Of a stretch of 64,000 nucleotides of DNA, positions 10,306 through 20,525 are shown piece after piece. The translations under genes were made by a program, and so were the position numbers. Position 1 is the first letter of the stretch; each line of letters starts with the position of its first letter. The stretch covers positions 1-64,000 of the forward strand of contig JALSIM010000019.1 of the NCBI GenBank assembly GCA_026990035.1, written 5' to 3'. Below the pieces are notes generated by a model. It ran no database searches and had not been told where the DNA came from. It was given only the letters and a program-made list of their open reading frames with translations. The DNA is from Alphaproteobacteria bacterium (GTDB lineage: Bacteria > Pseudomonadota > Alphaproteobacteria > Geminicoccales > Geminicoccaceae).

Positions 10306-12542
10306 CCATCGACCGGGGCTCGGTGAGCGAAGTCGGCAGGAAGGGGACGTTGCGCGGTCTCCGCATCCGGCCTCCGGGCCTGCGTTCCCGACTGCGCGAG
10401 TTCGATGTCGAGCGACGGGTGGCGCTGGCGCTGGCGGTGATCGCCGTCCTCGCCGGCTTCGCCACCTATCTGCAGATCTCGGCGGCGCCTCCGTTCGGCG
10501 GCGGCATCCGCTGGGTGGTGCTGCTCCTCAATCTGGATCTCATTCTCCTCCTCCTCTTGAGCGTGCTGATCGCCCGCCGCCTCGTCCATCTCGTCCTCCA
10601 GCGCCGGCGGGGACTCCACGGTTCGCGTCTGCACGGGCGGTTGGTGGCGCTGTTCGGGCTCGTCGCCATCGCCCCCAGCATCATCGTCTCCATCTTTTCC
10701 ATCACCTTCCTGAGCTCCGGGCTCGAGGCCTGGTTCAGCGAACGCATCCACACCGCGCTCACCAATTCCCTGCGCGTCGCCCGGGCCTATCTCGAGGAAC
10801 ACAAGGCCAATATCCGCGCCGACGCCCTGGCCATGGCCGCCGATCTCAGCCGCGAGGTCCCCTTCTATTTCGACAGCCCCACGCGGCTCGAGAAACTGGT
10901 CGAGGCGCAGGCGGCCCTCAGAGCCCTGAGCGAAGCGGTATTGTTCGATGCCGGCGGCAACGTGCTGGCGCGCAGCGGTCTGAGTTTCACCTTCGAGCCC
11001 GACCGGCTGCCCATCGGGGTCCTGGACCAGGCCGATCTGGGCGAGGTCGTGGTGCTCACCAGCGACACCGAGGACCGGGTCCGCGCGGTCCTGCGGCTCG
11101 AAGGGCTCGGCCAGATCTATCTGGTGGTCGGCCGCTTCGTCGATCCCGAGGTGCTGGGCTTCGTCCAGCGCACCCAGGAGGTGGTGAGCGAATACGAGGC
11201 GATGCAGCGCGAGCGTTCCGACGTGCAGATCGCCTCCGCCCTGATCTTCGGGATCATCGCCCTGCTGCTGCTCCTGGCGGCGGTCTGGACCGGGCTCAAT
11301 TTCGCCGACCGGCTGGCGACCCCGCTCGCCCGGCTGATCGCCGCCGCCGAACGGGTGCGGGCCGGCGATCTCATGGCGCGGGTACCGGAAACCGACGCCG
11401 ACGACGAGATCGCGGTTCTCAGCCGCGCCTTCAACCGGATGACCAGCCAGCTTTCGAGCCAGCAGCGGGCGCTGATCGAGGCCAACCAGCAGCTCGATCG
11501 CCGCCGCCGCTTCACCGAAGCGGTTCTGACCGGGGTCTCTGCCGGCGTGCTCGGTCTCGATTCCGATCGCACCATCCTCCTGCCCAACCGGCAGGCTCTC
11601 GACTTCCTGGTCGTGGAGAACGGCGATCTCACCGGCCGGCGGATCGAGGAGGTGATGCCCGAGGCTTTGCCCCTGTTCGCCCGTCTCGACGGTCGGGAGA
11701 CCTCGGTGACGGCGGAGATCGCCCTCGAACGGGCGGGCCAGCAGCGCACCCTGCTCGTTCGGCTGGCCGCCCAGCGCGAGGGTGGCGAGACCATCGGCTA
11801 TGTCATGACCTTCGACGATATCACCGAGCTGCTGAGCGCCCAGCGCCAGGCGGCCTGGGCGGAGGTCGCGCGGCGCATCGCCCACGAGATCAAGAACCCT
11901 CTCACCCCCATCCGGCTCTCCGCCGAGCGGCTGCGGCGCAAGTATCTGGGACAGATCCGCGAGGACGCCGAGGTGTTCGAGAACTCGATCGCCACCATCA
12001 CCCGCCAGGTGGACACCATCGGCCGGCTGATCTCGGAATTCTCCGCCTTCGCCCGGATGCCGGCGGCGGTGATGCGCGAGGAGGCCCTCGACGAGCTCGT
12101 GCGACATGCGGTGCTCCTGCAGCAGAGCGCCTGGCCGGGTATCGCCTTCGCGGTCGAGGTGCCGTCGCGGCCGGTGCGCCTCATGTGCGACGGCGAGAAG
12201 GTGACCCAGGCCCTCACCAATCTTCTCAAGAACGCGGCCGAGGCCCTGGCGGAGAAGGCACCGACGGAGGACGGCGGGGAGCCGCCGCGGATCCACATCG
12301 CGGTGGCAGCGGACGCGGAGAGGGTGGTGGTGGAGGTGACCGACAACGGCCCCGGTCTGCCCGCCGGAACCGCCCATCGCCTGTTCGAGCCCTATGTGAC
12401 CAGCAAACCGCGGGGCTCGGGTTTGGGGCTTGCCATCGTCCGGAAGATCATGGAGGAACACGGAGGCCTCGTGGAGCTGACGGACCGCCCCGGCGGCGGG
12501 GTCACGGCACGGCTCGTCTTTCCCCGCCGGACGGCGGCTTGA
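10302..12542 (+). CDS. ntrY: membrane sensor histidine kinase NtrY
   Basis: A 746-aa inner-membrane kinase, partner of NtrX. Three hydrophobic helices lie in the first 140 residues and a fourth ([19 protein letters not shown]) precedes a HAMP segment. A PAS domain follows, then HisKA with [20 protein letters not shown] (phosphorylated His) and a HATPase domain ([16 protein letters not shown]). The TTG at 10302 overlaps the ntrC TGA; a GTG at 10323 is an alternative start. NtrYX systems have been tied to nitrogen, redox and envelope control in different alphaproteobacteria; the local signal cannot be deduced. Confidence 0.94.
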   Translation: MTIDRGSVSEVGRKGTLRGLRIRPPGLRSRLREFDVERRVALALAVIAVLAGFATYLQISAAPPFGGGIRWVVLLLNLDLILLLLLSVLIARRLVHLVLQRRRGLHGSRLHGRLVALFGLVAIAPSIIVSIFSITFLSSGLEAWFSERIHTALTNSLRVARAYLEEHKANIRADALAMAADLSREVPFYFDSPTRLEKLVEAQAALRALSEAVLFDAGGNVLARSGLSFTFEPDRLPIGVLDQADLGEVVVLTSDTEDRVRAVLRLEGLGQIYLVVGRFVDPEVLGFVQRTQEVVSEYEAMQRERSDVQIASALIFGIIALLLLLAAVWTGLNFADRLATPLARLIAAAERVRAGDLMARVPETDADDEIAVLSRAFNRMTSQLSSQQRALIEANQQLDRRRRFTEAVLTGVSAGVLGLDSDRTILLPNRQALDFLVVENGDLTGRRIEEVMPEALPLFARLDGRETSVTAEIALERAGQQRTLLVRLAAQREGGETIGYVMTFDDITELLSAQRQAAWAEVARRIAHEIKNPLTPIRLSAERLRRKYLGQIREDAEVFENSIATITRQVDTIGRLISEFSAFARMPAAVMREEALDELVRHAVLLQQSAWPGIAFAVEVPSRPVRLMCDGEKVTQALTNLLKNAAEALAEKAPTEDGGEPPRIHIAVAADAERVVVEVTDNGPGLPAGTAHRLFEPYVTSKPRGSGLGLAIVRKIMEEHGGLVELTDRPGGGVTARLVFPRRTAA

Positions 12543-12598
12543 CGTGGGTCCTCCGGCGAAGGATTAGGGGAAGAGAGTCGGGCGGCGGCGAGAGGGCG

Positions 12599-13990
12599 AT
12601 GAGAACGACGACCAAGGATATCCTGATCGTCGACGACGAAGTGGCGATCCGGGAGATCGTCGCCGCGATCCTCGAGGACGAGGGCTACGCCGCGCGCGAG
12701 GCCGCCAACTCGACCGAGGCCCTGCGGGAGATCGAGCGCCGGGCGCCGGCTCTCGTGCTCCTCGACATCTGGCTCGAGGGCAGCGAGCTGGACGGCATCC
12801 AGATCCTCGAATGGGTTCGGGCCAACCGTCCCGAACTGCCGGTCATCATGTTCAGCGGCCACGGCACCATCGAGACCGCGGTGGCGGCGATCAAGATGGG
12901 CGCCTACGATTTCATCGAGAAGCCCTTCAAGTCCGATCGCCTCCTGCTGGCCGTCGAGCACGCCCTCGAGGCGAGCCGCCTGCGCCGCGAGCTCGCCGAA
13001 CTGCGCCGCCGCAACCTCGAGATCGAGCTGATCGGCAGTTCGCCGGCGATGACGCGGGTCCGTCAGATCGTCGATCGGGTGGCCCCGGCCAACAGCCGGG
13101 TGCTGATCAGCGGTCCGCCCGGCTCCGGCAAGGAGGTGGCGGCGCGCATGATCCACGCCCGCTCGCGCCGCGCCGCCGGACCGTTCGTCGTCGTCAACGC
13201 CGCGCTTCTGGAACCCAGCCGGGTCGATATCGAGCTGTTCGGGGCCGAGGCCGGATACCTCGGCCCCGATCGCCCGCGGGTGATCGGCACCTTCGAGAAG
13301 GCCGACGGCGGCACACTCCTGATCGACGAGATCGCCGACATGCCTCTGGAGACCCAGGGCAAGATCCTCCGGGTCCTCCAGGAGCAGAGCTTCGTCCGGC
13401 CCGGGGGCAGCCATCGGGTGGAGGTGGACGTCCGGGTCCTCGCCACCACCAGCCGCGATCTCAAGGCGGAGATGGCGGCCGGCCGCTTCCGCGAGGAGCT
13501 CTACTACCGCATCAACGTCGTCCCGCTGACGCTGCCGCCGCTGAGCGAACGGCGCACCGACATCGCCGAGCTGGTCGAACATTTCATGAAGATGGCGGCC
13601 GAAGCCTCCGGCGTGCCGCCGCGATCGCTGACCCCCGAAGCGATGGCGGTGCTGCAGGCCGCCGACTGGCCGGGGGATGTGCGCCAGCTCAAGAACGCCG
13701 TCGAATGGATGCTGATCATGGCGCCGGGAGACCCGGGATCGCCCATCGGCATCGACGGTCTGCCGCCGGATCTCGCCAACAGCTCCGCTTCGGCCATGGA
13801 TCCGCGGGCCAACGGCCAGCTCATCAGTCTGCCGCTGCGCGAGGCGCGGGAACATTTCGAGCGGGCCTATCTGCAGGCCCAGCTCCAGCGCTTCGGCGGC
13901 AATGTCTCGCGCACCGCCAACTTCATCGGCATGGAGCGCTCGGCTCTGCACCGCAAGCTCAAGACCCTCGGTCTCTACGGGGAGGAGTGA
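12599..13990 (+). CDS. ntrX: response regulator NtrX
   Basis: A 463-aa regulator with a receiver domain (Asp56 in LVLLDIWLEG), an AAA+ domain and a C-terminal Fis-type HTH (NVSRTANFIGMERSALHRKL). Walker A is GPPGSGKEVAAR and Walker B is TLLIDEIADMP. The GAFTGA loop is missing: where NtrC has GAFTGA, this protein reads EAGYLGPDRP. Loss of GAFTGA is usual in alphaproteobacterial NtrX and implies action with other sigma factors or as a repressor. The ATG at 12599 comes 56 bp after ntrY, with GAGAGGGCG just upstream. Confidence 0.94.
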   Translation: MRTTTKDILIVDDEVAIREIVAAILEDEGYAAREAANSTEALREIERRAPALVLLDIWLEGSELDGIQILEWVRANRPELPVIMFSGHGTIETAVAAIKMGAYDFIEKPFKSDRLLLAVEHALEASRLRRELAELRRRNLEIELIGSSPAMTRVRQIVDRVAPANSRVLISGPPGSGKEVAARMIHARSRRAAGPFVVVNAALLEPSRVDIELFGAEAGYLGPDRPRVIGTFEKADGGTLLIDEIADMPLETQGKILRVLQEQSFVRPGGSHRVEVDVRVLATTSRDLKAEMAAGRFREELYYRINVVPLTLPPLSERRTDIAELVEHFMKMAAEASGVPPRSLTPEAMAVLQAADWPGDVRQLKNAVEWMLIMAPGDPGSPIGIDGLPPDLANSSASAMDPRANGQLISLPLREAREHFERAYLQAQLQRFGGNVSRTANFIGMERSALHRKLKTLGLYGEE

Positions 13991-14026
13991 CCCCTGGCCG
14001 GCGGACATCGGGAACGGACCTGAGGA

Positions 14027-15403
14027 ATGAAGGTCATCGTCTGTGGGGCCGGTCAGGTCGGCTACGCGATCGCCCAGTATCTGGCCGCCGCCAACAACGA
14101 TGTGACGGTGATCGACCGCCGCGCCGAGCTGGTTCACAAGATCGAGGAGAATCTCGACCTCCAGGGGGTGGTCGGGCACGCGTCCCTGCCCAGCGTGCTG
14201 GAGCGGGCGGGCGCCGCCGACGCCGACATGATCGTCGCCGTGACCTACGCCGACGAAGTCAACATGATCGCCTGCCAGGTGGCCCATTCCCTGTTCAACG
14301 TGCCGATGCGGATCGCCCGGGTGCGGCAGCAGGACTATCTGCAGAGCCGCTGGCAGGATCTCTTCCGCCGCGACCATCTGCCGATCGACGTGGTGATCTC
14401 GCCGGAGGTCGAGGTGGCGCACGCCATCGCCCTCCGGCTGGAGGTGCCGGGCGCGCTCAACGTCGTCTCCTTCGCCGAGGATCTGGTGCGTCTCGTGGCG
14501 ATCCGCATCACCGCCGAAACCCCGGTGATCGAGACACCGCTCCGCCAGCTCACCTATCTCTTTCCCAATCTCCATCTGGTCTGCGTCGGGGTGGTCCGGG
14601 GTGATCGCTTCTTCATTCCCGCCGCCGACGATCAGCTCCTGATCGGGGACGAGGTCCATTTCGTCGTCGAAACCGCCCATCTGCAGCGGGCGCTCGCCGC
14701 TTTCGGCTACGAGGCGACGGCCAGCGATCGGGTGGTGATCGCCGGCGGCGGCAACATCGGCCTGTTCCTGGCCCGGGAACTCGAGGCCGGGCGGCCGGGG
14801 ATCAATCTCAAGATCATCGAGGCCGAGGAGGAACGGGCGGCGGTGGTGGCCGATCGTCTCAAGAAGGCGGTGGTGCTCAACGGCGACGCCCGCGATCTCG
14901 ATCTGCTGGAGGAGGCCAACGTCGCCGCCGCCGAGGCCTTCGTCGCGGTGACCAACAGCGACGAGGTGAACATCATGTCCGGGCTGCTGGCCAAATATCT
15001 GGGCTGCGGACGGGCGATGGCGCTACTCAACAACGCCGGTTACAACCGCATCCTCTATCGGGTCGGCATCGACATCGCCGTCAATCCGCGGGAGACCACG
15101 GTATCCAGCATCCTCCGCCACGTCCGGCGCGGCCGCATCAAGGCGGTGCAAACGATCCGCGACGGCGAGGCCGAGATCTACGAGGCCGAGGCGCTCGAGA
15201 CCTCGCCGCTGGTCGGCCGTCCGCTGCAGGATCTGCGCCTCGGCCGCGCCATCCTGATCGGGGCCATCGTCCGCGACGGCAAGGTGATCACCCCCCGTGC
15301 CGACACCGAGATCCGGGCCAGGGATAGGGTCGTCCTGGTGGCGCGCAGCGAGGCGGTGAAGAAGGTGGAACATCTGTTCGCGGTGCGGGTGGACTACTTC
15401 TGA
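14027..15403 (+). CDS. trkA: Trk potassium uptake regulatory subunit TrkA
   Basis: Cytosolic NAD-binding gating subunit of the Trk/Ktr potassium uptake system. The 458 aa contain two tandem RCK (TrkA-N plus TrkA-C) units. The first Rossmann motif is GAGQVGYAIAQYLAA near residue 6, and the second is GGGNIGLFLA at about 240. The membrane partner TrkH/TrkG is not in this window. The position directly after ntrX is conserved in many Rhodospirillales-type genomes. GAGGA almost touches the ATG, so the ribosome site is unusual, but no better start is seen. Confidence 0.94.
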   Translation: MKVIVCGAGQVGYAIAQYLAAANNDVTVIDRRAELVHKIEENLDLQGVVGHASLPSVLERAGAADADMIVAVTYADEVNMIACQVAHSLFNVPMRIARVRQQDYLQSRWQDLFRRDHLPIDVVISPEVEVAHAIALRLEVPGALNVVSFAEDLVRLVAIRITAETPVIETPLRQLTYLFPNLHLVCVGVVRGDRFFIPAADDQLLIGDEVHFVVETAHLQRALAAFGYEATASDRVVIAGGGNIGLFLARELEAGRPGINLKIIEAEEERAAVVADRLKKAVVLNGDARDLDLLEEANVAAAEAFVAVTNSDEVNIMSGLLAKYLGCGRAMALLNNAGYNRILYRVGIDIAVNPRETTVSSILRHVRRGRIKAVQTIRDGEAEIYEAEALETSPLVGRPLQDLRLGRAILIGAIVRDGKVITPRADTEIRARDRVVLVARSEAVKKVEHLFAVRVDYF

Positions 15404-15434
15404 GGAGCGTTCCAGGTCGGGGAGGGCACGGAGG

Positions 15435-16337
15435 ATGACACGGCAGGCCTATGTGGACGGCCGCTTCCTGCCGATCGCTAAGGCCCGGGTGGCGGTCGAG
15501 GATCGCGGCTATCAGTTCGCCGACGGCGTCTACGAGGTGATCAAGGCGGTGGCCGGCGAACCGTGCGATCTCGACCGCCATCTGGCGCGTCTCGAGCGTT
15601 CCCTCGCCGCCCTGCGGATACCCGTCCCGATGTCGATGCCGGCGCTGGCGCTGGTCGTCCGCGAGGCGCTGGCGCGCAATCCGATCCGCAAGGCCATCGT
15701 CTATCTGCAGGTCACCCGCGGGGTGGCGCCCCGCAATCACCTGTTCCCGCGTGATGCACGACCGAGCCTGGTGATCACCGTCCGGCGTGCGCCGTTCCCT
15801 TCCGATCGCGAGCGGGCCGAGGGGGTGGCGGTGCTGTCCCTGCCGGACCGCCGCTGGGGACGCTGCGACATCAAGTCGATCAGCCTCCTCGCCAACCTGC
15901 TGGCCAAGCAGGAGGCCGCCGAAGCGGGCTGTCGCGAGGCCTGGCTGGTGGACGAGGCGGGACGGGTCACCGAAGGGAGCGCCTCCAACGCCTACATCGT
16001 CGATTCCGAGGGCCGGCTGGTCACCCATCCGCTCGGTCCCCGGATCCTCGGGGGCGTCACCCGTTCGGTGATCCTGGAGCTGGCGCGGGAAGCGGGAATC
16101 GAGGTGGTCGAGCGCCCCTTCACCCTGACGGAAGCGAAAGAGGCGCGGGAGGCCTTCCTGACCAGTACCACCTCCCTCGTGCTGCCGGTCACCCGGATCG
16201 ACGATCGGGTGGTGGCGAACGGGATGCCGGGTGGTACGACCCGCCGCCTCGCCCGTCTCTACGCCGAACGGAGCGGAATCCCGGAAGCGGCGACCGGTCT
16301 CCGGGAGAGACGTTCGATTGCGTCTTGTCGAGGATGA
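15435..16337 (+). CDS. D-amino-acid aminotransferase (fold type IV)
   Basis: A 300-aa PLP enzyme of the branched-chain/D-amino-acid transaminase superfamily, probably making D-glutamate or D-alanine for cell wall use. The Schiff-base lysine is Lys147 in CDIKSISLLANLLAK, and VTEGSASN holds the conserved glutamate. The N-terminal YVDGRFLP and VEDRGYQFADGVYEVI are typical of D-alanine transaminase. The gene lies between trkA and hfq, an order found in several Rhodospirillales genomes. Branched-chain specificity is less likely but cannot be excluded from sequence. Confidence 0.88.
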   Translation: MTRQAYVDGRFLPIAKARVAVEDRGYQFADGVYEVIKAVAGEPCDLDRHLARLERSLAALRIPVPMSMPALALVVREALARNPIRKAIVYLQVTRGVAPRNHLFPRDARPSLVITVRRAPFPSDRERAEGVAVLSLPDRRWGRCDIKSISLLANLLAKQEAAEAGCREAWLVDEAGRVTEGSASNAYIVDSEGRLVTHPLGPRILGGVTRSVILELAREAGIEVVERPFTLTEAKEAREAFLTSTTSLVLPVTRIDDRVVANGMPGGTTRRLARLYAERSGIPEAATGLRERRSIASCRG

Positions 16338-16384
16338 TCGACGCCGCTATCCACAGTAACCGCGTGCACAAGGTCCGAAAACCC

Positions 16385-16413
16385 TTGACCTGCGGTTGCA
16401 GGCGTCAACATTC
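16385..16413 (+). promoter_or_regulatory. candidate hfq promoter
   Basis: TTGACC (16385-16390), a 17-bp spacer and ACATTC (16408-16413), or CATTCT with an 18-bp spacer. It lies 60 nt before the hfq ATG in the 135-bp gap after the transaminase gene. The -35 is strong and the -10 weak. Confidence 0.45.
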
Positions 16414-16472
16414 TTCGTGAATGCCGGTCGGCCGGAGCCCGCTTCAAGCCGCGATAACAAGGACACACTCCC

Positions 16473-16745
16473 ATGGCGAGCGAAAAACAACAGAACCTGC
16501 AGGACGTGTTTCTCAACCATATCCGCAAGGGGAAGGTGCCCGTCACCGTCTTCCTGATCAACGGCGTCAAGCTCCAGGGGGTCATCAGTTCCTTCGACAA
16601 TTTCTGCCTCCTGCTGCGCCGTGACGGTCACGTGCAGCTCGTGTACAAGCACGCGGTTTCGACGGTCATGCCATCGGCCGCGGTGCGGCTCTACGAGCCT
16701 CCCGCCGAGCAGCAGGCGGCCCAGCAGGGGACGGGCAATGGCTGA
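16473..16745 (+). CDS. hfq: RNA chaperone Hfq
   Basis: A 90-aa hexameric Sm-like RNA chaperone that pairs small RNAs with mRNAs. The Sm1 region [20 protein letters not shown] and the Sm2 signature [11 protein letters not shown] (Hfq form YKHAI) are intact. Gln8-equivalent and the NxFDxF-like [10 protein letters not shown] stretch are present. The short C-terminal tail ([15 protein letters not shown]) is typical of alphaproteobacteria. hflX starts 3 bp after its stop, so the two form the classical hfq-hflX unit. Confidence 0.97.
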   Translation: MASEKQQNLQDVFLNHIRKGKVPVTVFLINGVKLQGVISSFDNFCLLLRRDGHVQLVYKHAVSTVMPSAAVRLYEPPAEQQAAQQGTGNG

Positions 16746-16748
16746 TCG

Positions 16749-18065
16749 GTGGATGTGATCCGGGCAGCGAATTCGGCCGCCTCCACCGGCCGCGCCCGTA
16801 TCGTCCATCCCTACGCCGGCTCGGCAGGCGGCGGGGATCCCCGCCAGGTCCGGGCGCGGCTGGAAGAAGCCGTACGCCTCGCCGAAGCGATCGATCTCGA
16901 GGTGGTCGGGGCCGAAGCGGTCGCCTTGCGGGCGAAGACTCCGGCGACGCTCCTGGGGCGTGGCAAGGTGGCGGAGATCGCCGACGAGCTGGCGGCGGAG
17001 CCGGTCGATCTCGTGATCGTCGATCATCCCCTGTCGCCGGTCCAGCAGCGCAATCTGGAACGGGCCTGGCGCAGCAAGGTCATCGACCGCACCGGGCTGA
17101 TCCTCGAAATCTTCGGCCGACGGGCCCGTACCCGGGAGGGCGAACTGCAGGTCGAACTCGCCGCGCTCACCTATCAGCGGAGCCGGCTGGTACGTTCCTG
17201 GACCCATCTCGAGCGGCAGCGCGGTGGCCTCGGCTTCGTCGGCGGTCCCGGCGAGAGTCAGATCGAGCTCGACCGCCGGCGCATCGACGAGCGCATCGTC
17301 CGCATCCGCCGCGAGCTCGAACAGGTCAAGCGGACCCGCGGTCTGCATCGCCGGGCGCGCCGGCGGGTTCCCTATCCGGTGGTCGCTCTCGTGGGCTACA
17401 CCAACGCCGGCAAATCGACTCTCTTCAACCGCCTCACCGGCGCCACGGTGGAGGTCGCCGACAAGCTCTTCGCGACCCTCGATCCGACCATGCGGGCGAT
17501 CCGTCTGCCCTCGGGCCGGCGGGTCATCCTTTCCGACACGGTGGGCTTCATCACCGATCTGCCGACCACCCTGATCGCCGCCTTTCGCGCCACCCTCGAG
17601 GAGGTGATGGAGGCGGATCTCCTGCTCCACGTGCGCGACATCTCGGATCCCGACGCCGAAGCTCAGGCCGCTCAGGTGCTGCAGGTTCTGGAGGAACTCG
17701 GGATCGACGAGGCCGCCCGCGAGCGGCGCCTGCTCGAAGTCTGGAACAAGATCGACCGGCTGTCGCCGGAAGAGCGCGAGATCTGTTTCAATGCCGCCCG
17801 GCGGATGCCCTGTCCGGTGCCCGTTTCGGCTCTCGAAGGAGAAGGGCTGGCCGCGCTCCTGGCCCGCGTGGACGCGACGATCGCCGCCCGGCAGGAAATT
17901 CTCGACCTCGATCTGCAACCGGACGAGGGAGCGCTGCTCGCCTGGTTGCACGCTCACGCCCATGTTCTCGCCCGCGAGGAGGACGAGGGGAGCATCCGCC
18001 TCAGGGTGGCGATCGATCCCAAGAACCGGGCGCGCCTCGCGCGGCGGCTGGAAGCGCGTCACTGA
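16749..18065 (+). CDS. hflX: GTPase HflX
   Basis: Ribosome-associated GTPase that splits stalled 70S ribosomes, especially in heat stress. It has 438 aa. The HflX N-terminal domain includes the glycine-rich loop GLGFVGGPGESQIELDRR, followed by the G domain: G1 GYTNAGKST, G3 DTVGFITDLP and G4 NKID. The start is GTG at 16749 (another GTG at 16755). The last 7 bases overlap the end of the convergent mazG gene. Confidence 0.95.
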   Translation: MDVIRAANSAASTGRARIVHPYAGSAGGGDPRQVRARLEEAVRLAEAIDLEVVGAEAVALRAKTPATLLGRGKVAEIADELAAEPVDLVIVDHPLSPVQQRNLERAWRSKVIDRTGLILEIFGRRARTREGELQVELAALTYQRSRLVRSWTHLERQRGGLGFVGGPGESQIELDRRRIDERIVRIRRELEQVKRTRGLHRRARRRVPYPVVALVGYTNAGKSTLFNRLTGATVEVADKLFATLDPTMRAIRLPSGRRVILSDTVGFITDLPTTLIAAFRATLEEVMEADLLLHVRDISDPDAEAQAAQVLQVLEELGIDEAARERRLLEVWNKIDRLSPEEREICFNAARRMPCPVPVSALEGEGLAALLARVDATIAARQEILDLDLQPDEGALLAWLHAHAHVLAREEDEGSIRLRVAIDPKNRARLARRLEARH

Positions 18066-18919
18066 ATTTCCGCTTCGGCCGCCTTGGCCTCCTGCCACAG
18101 GGTTTCCAGTTCCTCGAGAGACAGGTCGTCGAGCCGCCGGCCGCGGCCCGCGGCGGCGGTTTCCATCGCCCGGAAACGTCGCTCGAACCTGGCGTTGGCG
18201 AGGCGCAGCGCGGTCTCGGGGTCGATCTCCAGACGCCGGGCCAGGTTGACGAGGGTGAACAGCAGATCGCCCACTTCCATCCGCCGCGCCTCGCGGGTGC
18301 CGTCGCGGGCCAGTTCCCGGCGCAGCTCGGCGATCTCCTCCTCGATCTTGTCCAGGATCTGCGACGGCTCCGGCCAGTCGAAGCCGACCCGTGCCGCCCG
18401 TTCCTGGAGCTTGAGGGCGCGCAGCAGGGCCGGCAGGTTGCGCGGCAGACCGTCGAGCGCGCCCGCTTCCGCTCCTGTCCGAGCAGCCCGGCGCGCCCGC
18501 TCCGCCGCCTTGAGCTCTTCCCAGGAACGACGCTGTGCCTCGGCACTGTCGATCCGCGCCTCGCCGAAGACATGGGGATGACGGCGGATCATCTTCTCGA
18601 CCGCCGCTTCGGCCACCTCCTCGAAGTCGAACAGGCCGCGCTCGGCGGCCATCCGGGCATGGTAGACCACCTGGAACAGGAGATCGCCGAGCTCGTTCCT
18701 GAGCTCCTCGAAATCGCCCCGGGCGATGGCATCGGCCACCTCGTAGGCCTCCTCTATGGTGTAGGGGGCGATGGTCGTGAAATCCTGCTCGACATCCCAG
18801 GGGCAGCCCCGTTCGGGATCGCGCAGCCGGCGCATGACGGCGATCAGCCGGTCGATCGGGCGCTCGCTCGTTCCGTCCGTGCTCTGTCCGTTTTCAGAGG
18901 AGCTGCGGCTGTCCGTCAT
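18059..18919 (-). CDS. mazG: nucleoside triphosphate pyrophosphohydrolase MazG
   Basis: House-cleaning enzyme that hydrolyses non-canonical or excess (d)NTPs to monophosphates. The 286 aa hold two MazG repeats. The first has EEAYEVADAI and ELGDLLFQVVYHA, the second EEIAELRREL and EVGDLLFTLVNLA, each with the EExxE/ExxD metal ligands. The N-terminal PERGCPWD is the usual family entry motif. The ATG at 18919 lies inside the 3' end of xseA (26-bp overlap), suggesting translational coupling. The stop overlaps that of hflX. Confidence 0.94.
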   Translation of the reverse strand: MTDSRSSSENGQSTDGTSERPIDRLIAVMRRLRDPERGCPWDVEQDFTTIAPYTIEEAYEVADAIARGDFEELRNELGDLLFQVVYHARMAAERGLFDFEEVAEAAVEKMIRRHPHVFGEARIDSAEAQRRSWEELKAAERARRAARTGAEAGALDGLPRNLPALLRALKLQERAARVGFDWPEPSQILDKIEEEIAELRRELARDGTREARRMEVGDLLFTLVNLARRLEIDPETALRLANARFERRFRAMETAAAGRGRRLDDLSLEELETLWQEAKAAEAEIQ

Positions 18920-20384
18920 CCTCGCCCCGCCTTCCGCTGCCGCGCCGACCGCCGCCGACGCCCGCCCGCAGGACCGCCATGCGCCCGTCGACGAATTCGA
19001 TCTCGAATGCCCGCTCGCTGCCGGCGGCCGCCAGCGAGGACACGATGCGGCCGTCGCTGCGGCGCCGCACCAGCGCATAGCCTCGCTTCAGCACCCGCCT
19101 GTGGCTCAGGCTTTCGAGCCGCTGGCCCAATGTTACGAGGCTCCGTCGGGCCTCGCGCAGCAGCCTCTGTGCCCCCTGGTCGAGGCGCATGGCAGCCGCT
19201 TCGAGACGGTTCTCGCCTTCGACCAGCCGGCGGGTGATCGGTCCCGGTTGCAGGCGTCCGGCCGCGTGCCGCCAGGCCGTCTCCGCCTCCCGCAGCCGGT
19301 CCCGGGCCAGTTCGGCGAGCCGTCGGTGCCGGGTTCGCACCAGCTCGGCACGGGCTTCCAGCAGCAACAGCGGGCTGCGCAGGCGCAGCCGCTCGCCGAG
19401 ATCGTCGAGGCGCTGGGCGGCCATCGCCAGGATCAGCCGCGGATCGCGCAACCCCCGCGCGAGCGCCTCGAGATGGCGCAGATGACGCGTGATCATCTGC
19501 AGGATCGCATGCTGCAGCCGCTCGGCCAGGCCATCGAGCCGCAGTTTGAGCTCGCTGCGCACCGGTACCGCCATTTCGGCGGCGGCGGTCGGGGTCGGTG
19601 CCCGGCGATCGGCGACGAAGTCGATCAGCGTGGTGTCGGTCTCGTGGCCGACCGCCGAAATCACCGGGATCGGGCATTCCGCCACCGCCCGGGCCACCGC
19701 CTCCTCGTTGAAGGCCCAGAGATCCTCGAGCGAGCCGCCGCCCCGGGCGACGATCAGGAGATCCGGCCGCGGCACGGGACCGCCGGGCGGCAGGCAGGCG
19801 AAGCCGCGGATCGCGGCGGCGATCTGTTCGGCCGCTCCCTCGCCCTGGACCAGCACCGGCCAGAGGATCACCCGCCGCGGGAACCGCTCCTCGAGGCGGT
19901 GGAGAATGTCCCGGATCACCGCCCCGCTGGCCGAGGTGACGACGCCGACGACCTCCGGCAGGAAAGGCAGGGGCTTCTTGCGCTCGGGCGCGAACAGCCC
20001 TTCCGCTTCGAGCCGCTTCCTGCGCTCTTCCAGAAGGGCCATCAGGGCCCCCACGCCGGCCGGCTCGATCGCCTCGACCACGAGCTGGTAGCGCGAGCGT
20101 TGCGGATAGGTGGTCAGGCGCCCGAGACAGATCACCTCGAGCCCGTCCTCGAGCTCGAAGGCGAGTTTCGGCAGGGTCCCGCGCCAGCAGACGGCGTCGA
20201 GCACCGCCTTCTCGTCCTTGAGGGAGAAGTACATGTGGCCCGAGGCGGCGCGCTTGAGGCCGGAAAGCTCACCCCGCACGCGTACCCAGCCGAAGGAATC
20301 CTCGACCGTCCGCTTGAGGGCGAAGGCCAGCTCGGAGACCGAGTATTCGGCGATGTTGGCGGCGGCGCGCGAGCGGCTGTTCAT
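18894..20384 (-). CDS. xseA: exodeoxyribonuclease VII large subunit
   Basis: Large catalytic subunit of ExoVII, which degrades single-stranded DNA into oligonucleotides. It has 496 aa. An N-terminal OB-fold (VRVRGELSG, GHMYFSLKD) precedes the catalytic domain with RGGGSLEDLWAFNEE and VISAVGHETDTTLIDFVAD. A long charged helical region and the C-terminal VLKRGYALV motif follow. The ATG at 20384 fits the family start. The small subunit xseB is not in this window. Confidence 0.95.
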   Translation of the reverse strand: MNSRSRAAANIAEYSVSELAFALKRTVEDSFGWVRVRGELSGLKRAASGHMYFSLKDEKAVLDAVCWRGTLPKLAFELEDGLEVICLGRLTTYPQRSRYQLVVEAIEPAGVGALMALLEERRKRLEAEGLFAPERKKPLPFLPEVVGVVTSASGAVIRDILHRLEERFPRRVILWPVLVQGEGAAEQIAAAIRGFACLPPGGPVPRPDLLIVARGGGSLEDLWAFNEEAVARAVAECPIPVISAVGHETDTTLIDFVADRRAPTPTAAAEMAVPVRSELKLRLDGLAERLQHAILQMITRHLRHLEALARGLRDPRLILAMAAQRLDDLGERLRLRSPLLLLEARAELVRTRHRRLAELARDRLREAETAWRHAAGRLQPGPITRRLVEGENRLEAAAMRLDQGAQRLLREARRSLVTLGQRLESLSHRRVLKRGYALVRRRSDGRIVSSLAAAGSERAFEIEFVDGRMAVLRAGVGGGRRGSGRRGEDDGQPQLL

Positions 20385-20525
20385 GGGTCCGGTTCTAGCA
20401 GCCGCGAGACCGCCCGCAAGGGGCGCGGGGACGATCAAACCCCGGCGAGCGATCCGCTTTCCGCCTTGCGCGGTCCCGCCGGCTTCCACAGACTGGATCG
20501 GAAATCACGGAAGGGAGAGGAGGCG

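Noticed and set aside
10212-12461. 749-codon minus-strand frame over ntrY
   Set aside because: Pure shadow of ntrY: composition dominated by Gly/Glu/His/Arg without motifs, and no ribosome site.
18051-18076. GAAGCG...CGCTTC stem across the hflX/mazG overlap
   Set aside because: Only 6 bp with a 14-base loop, entirely in coding sequence. It may be chance, so it was not listed as a terminator.
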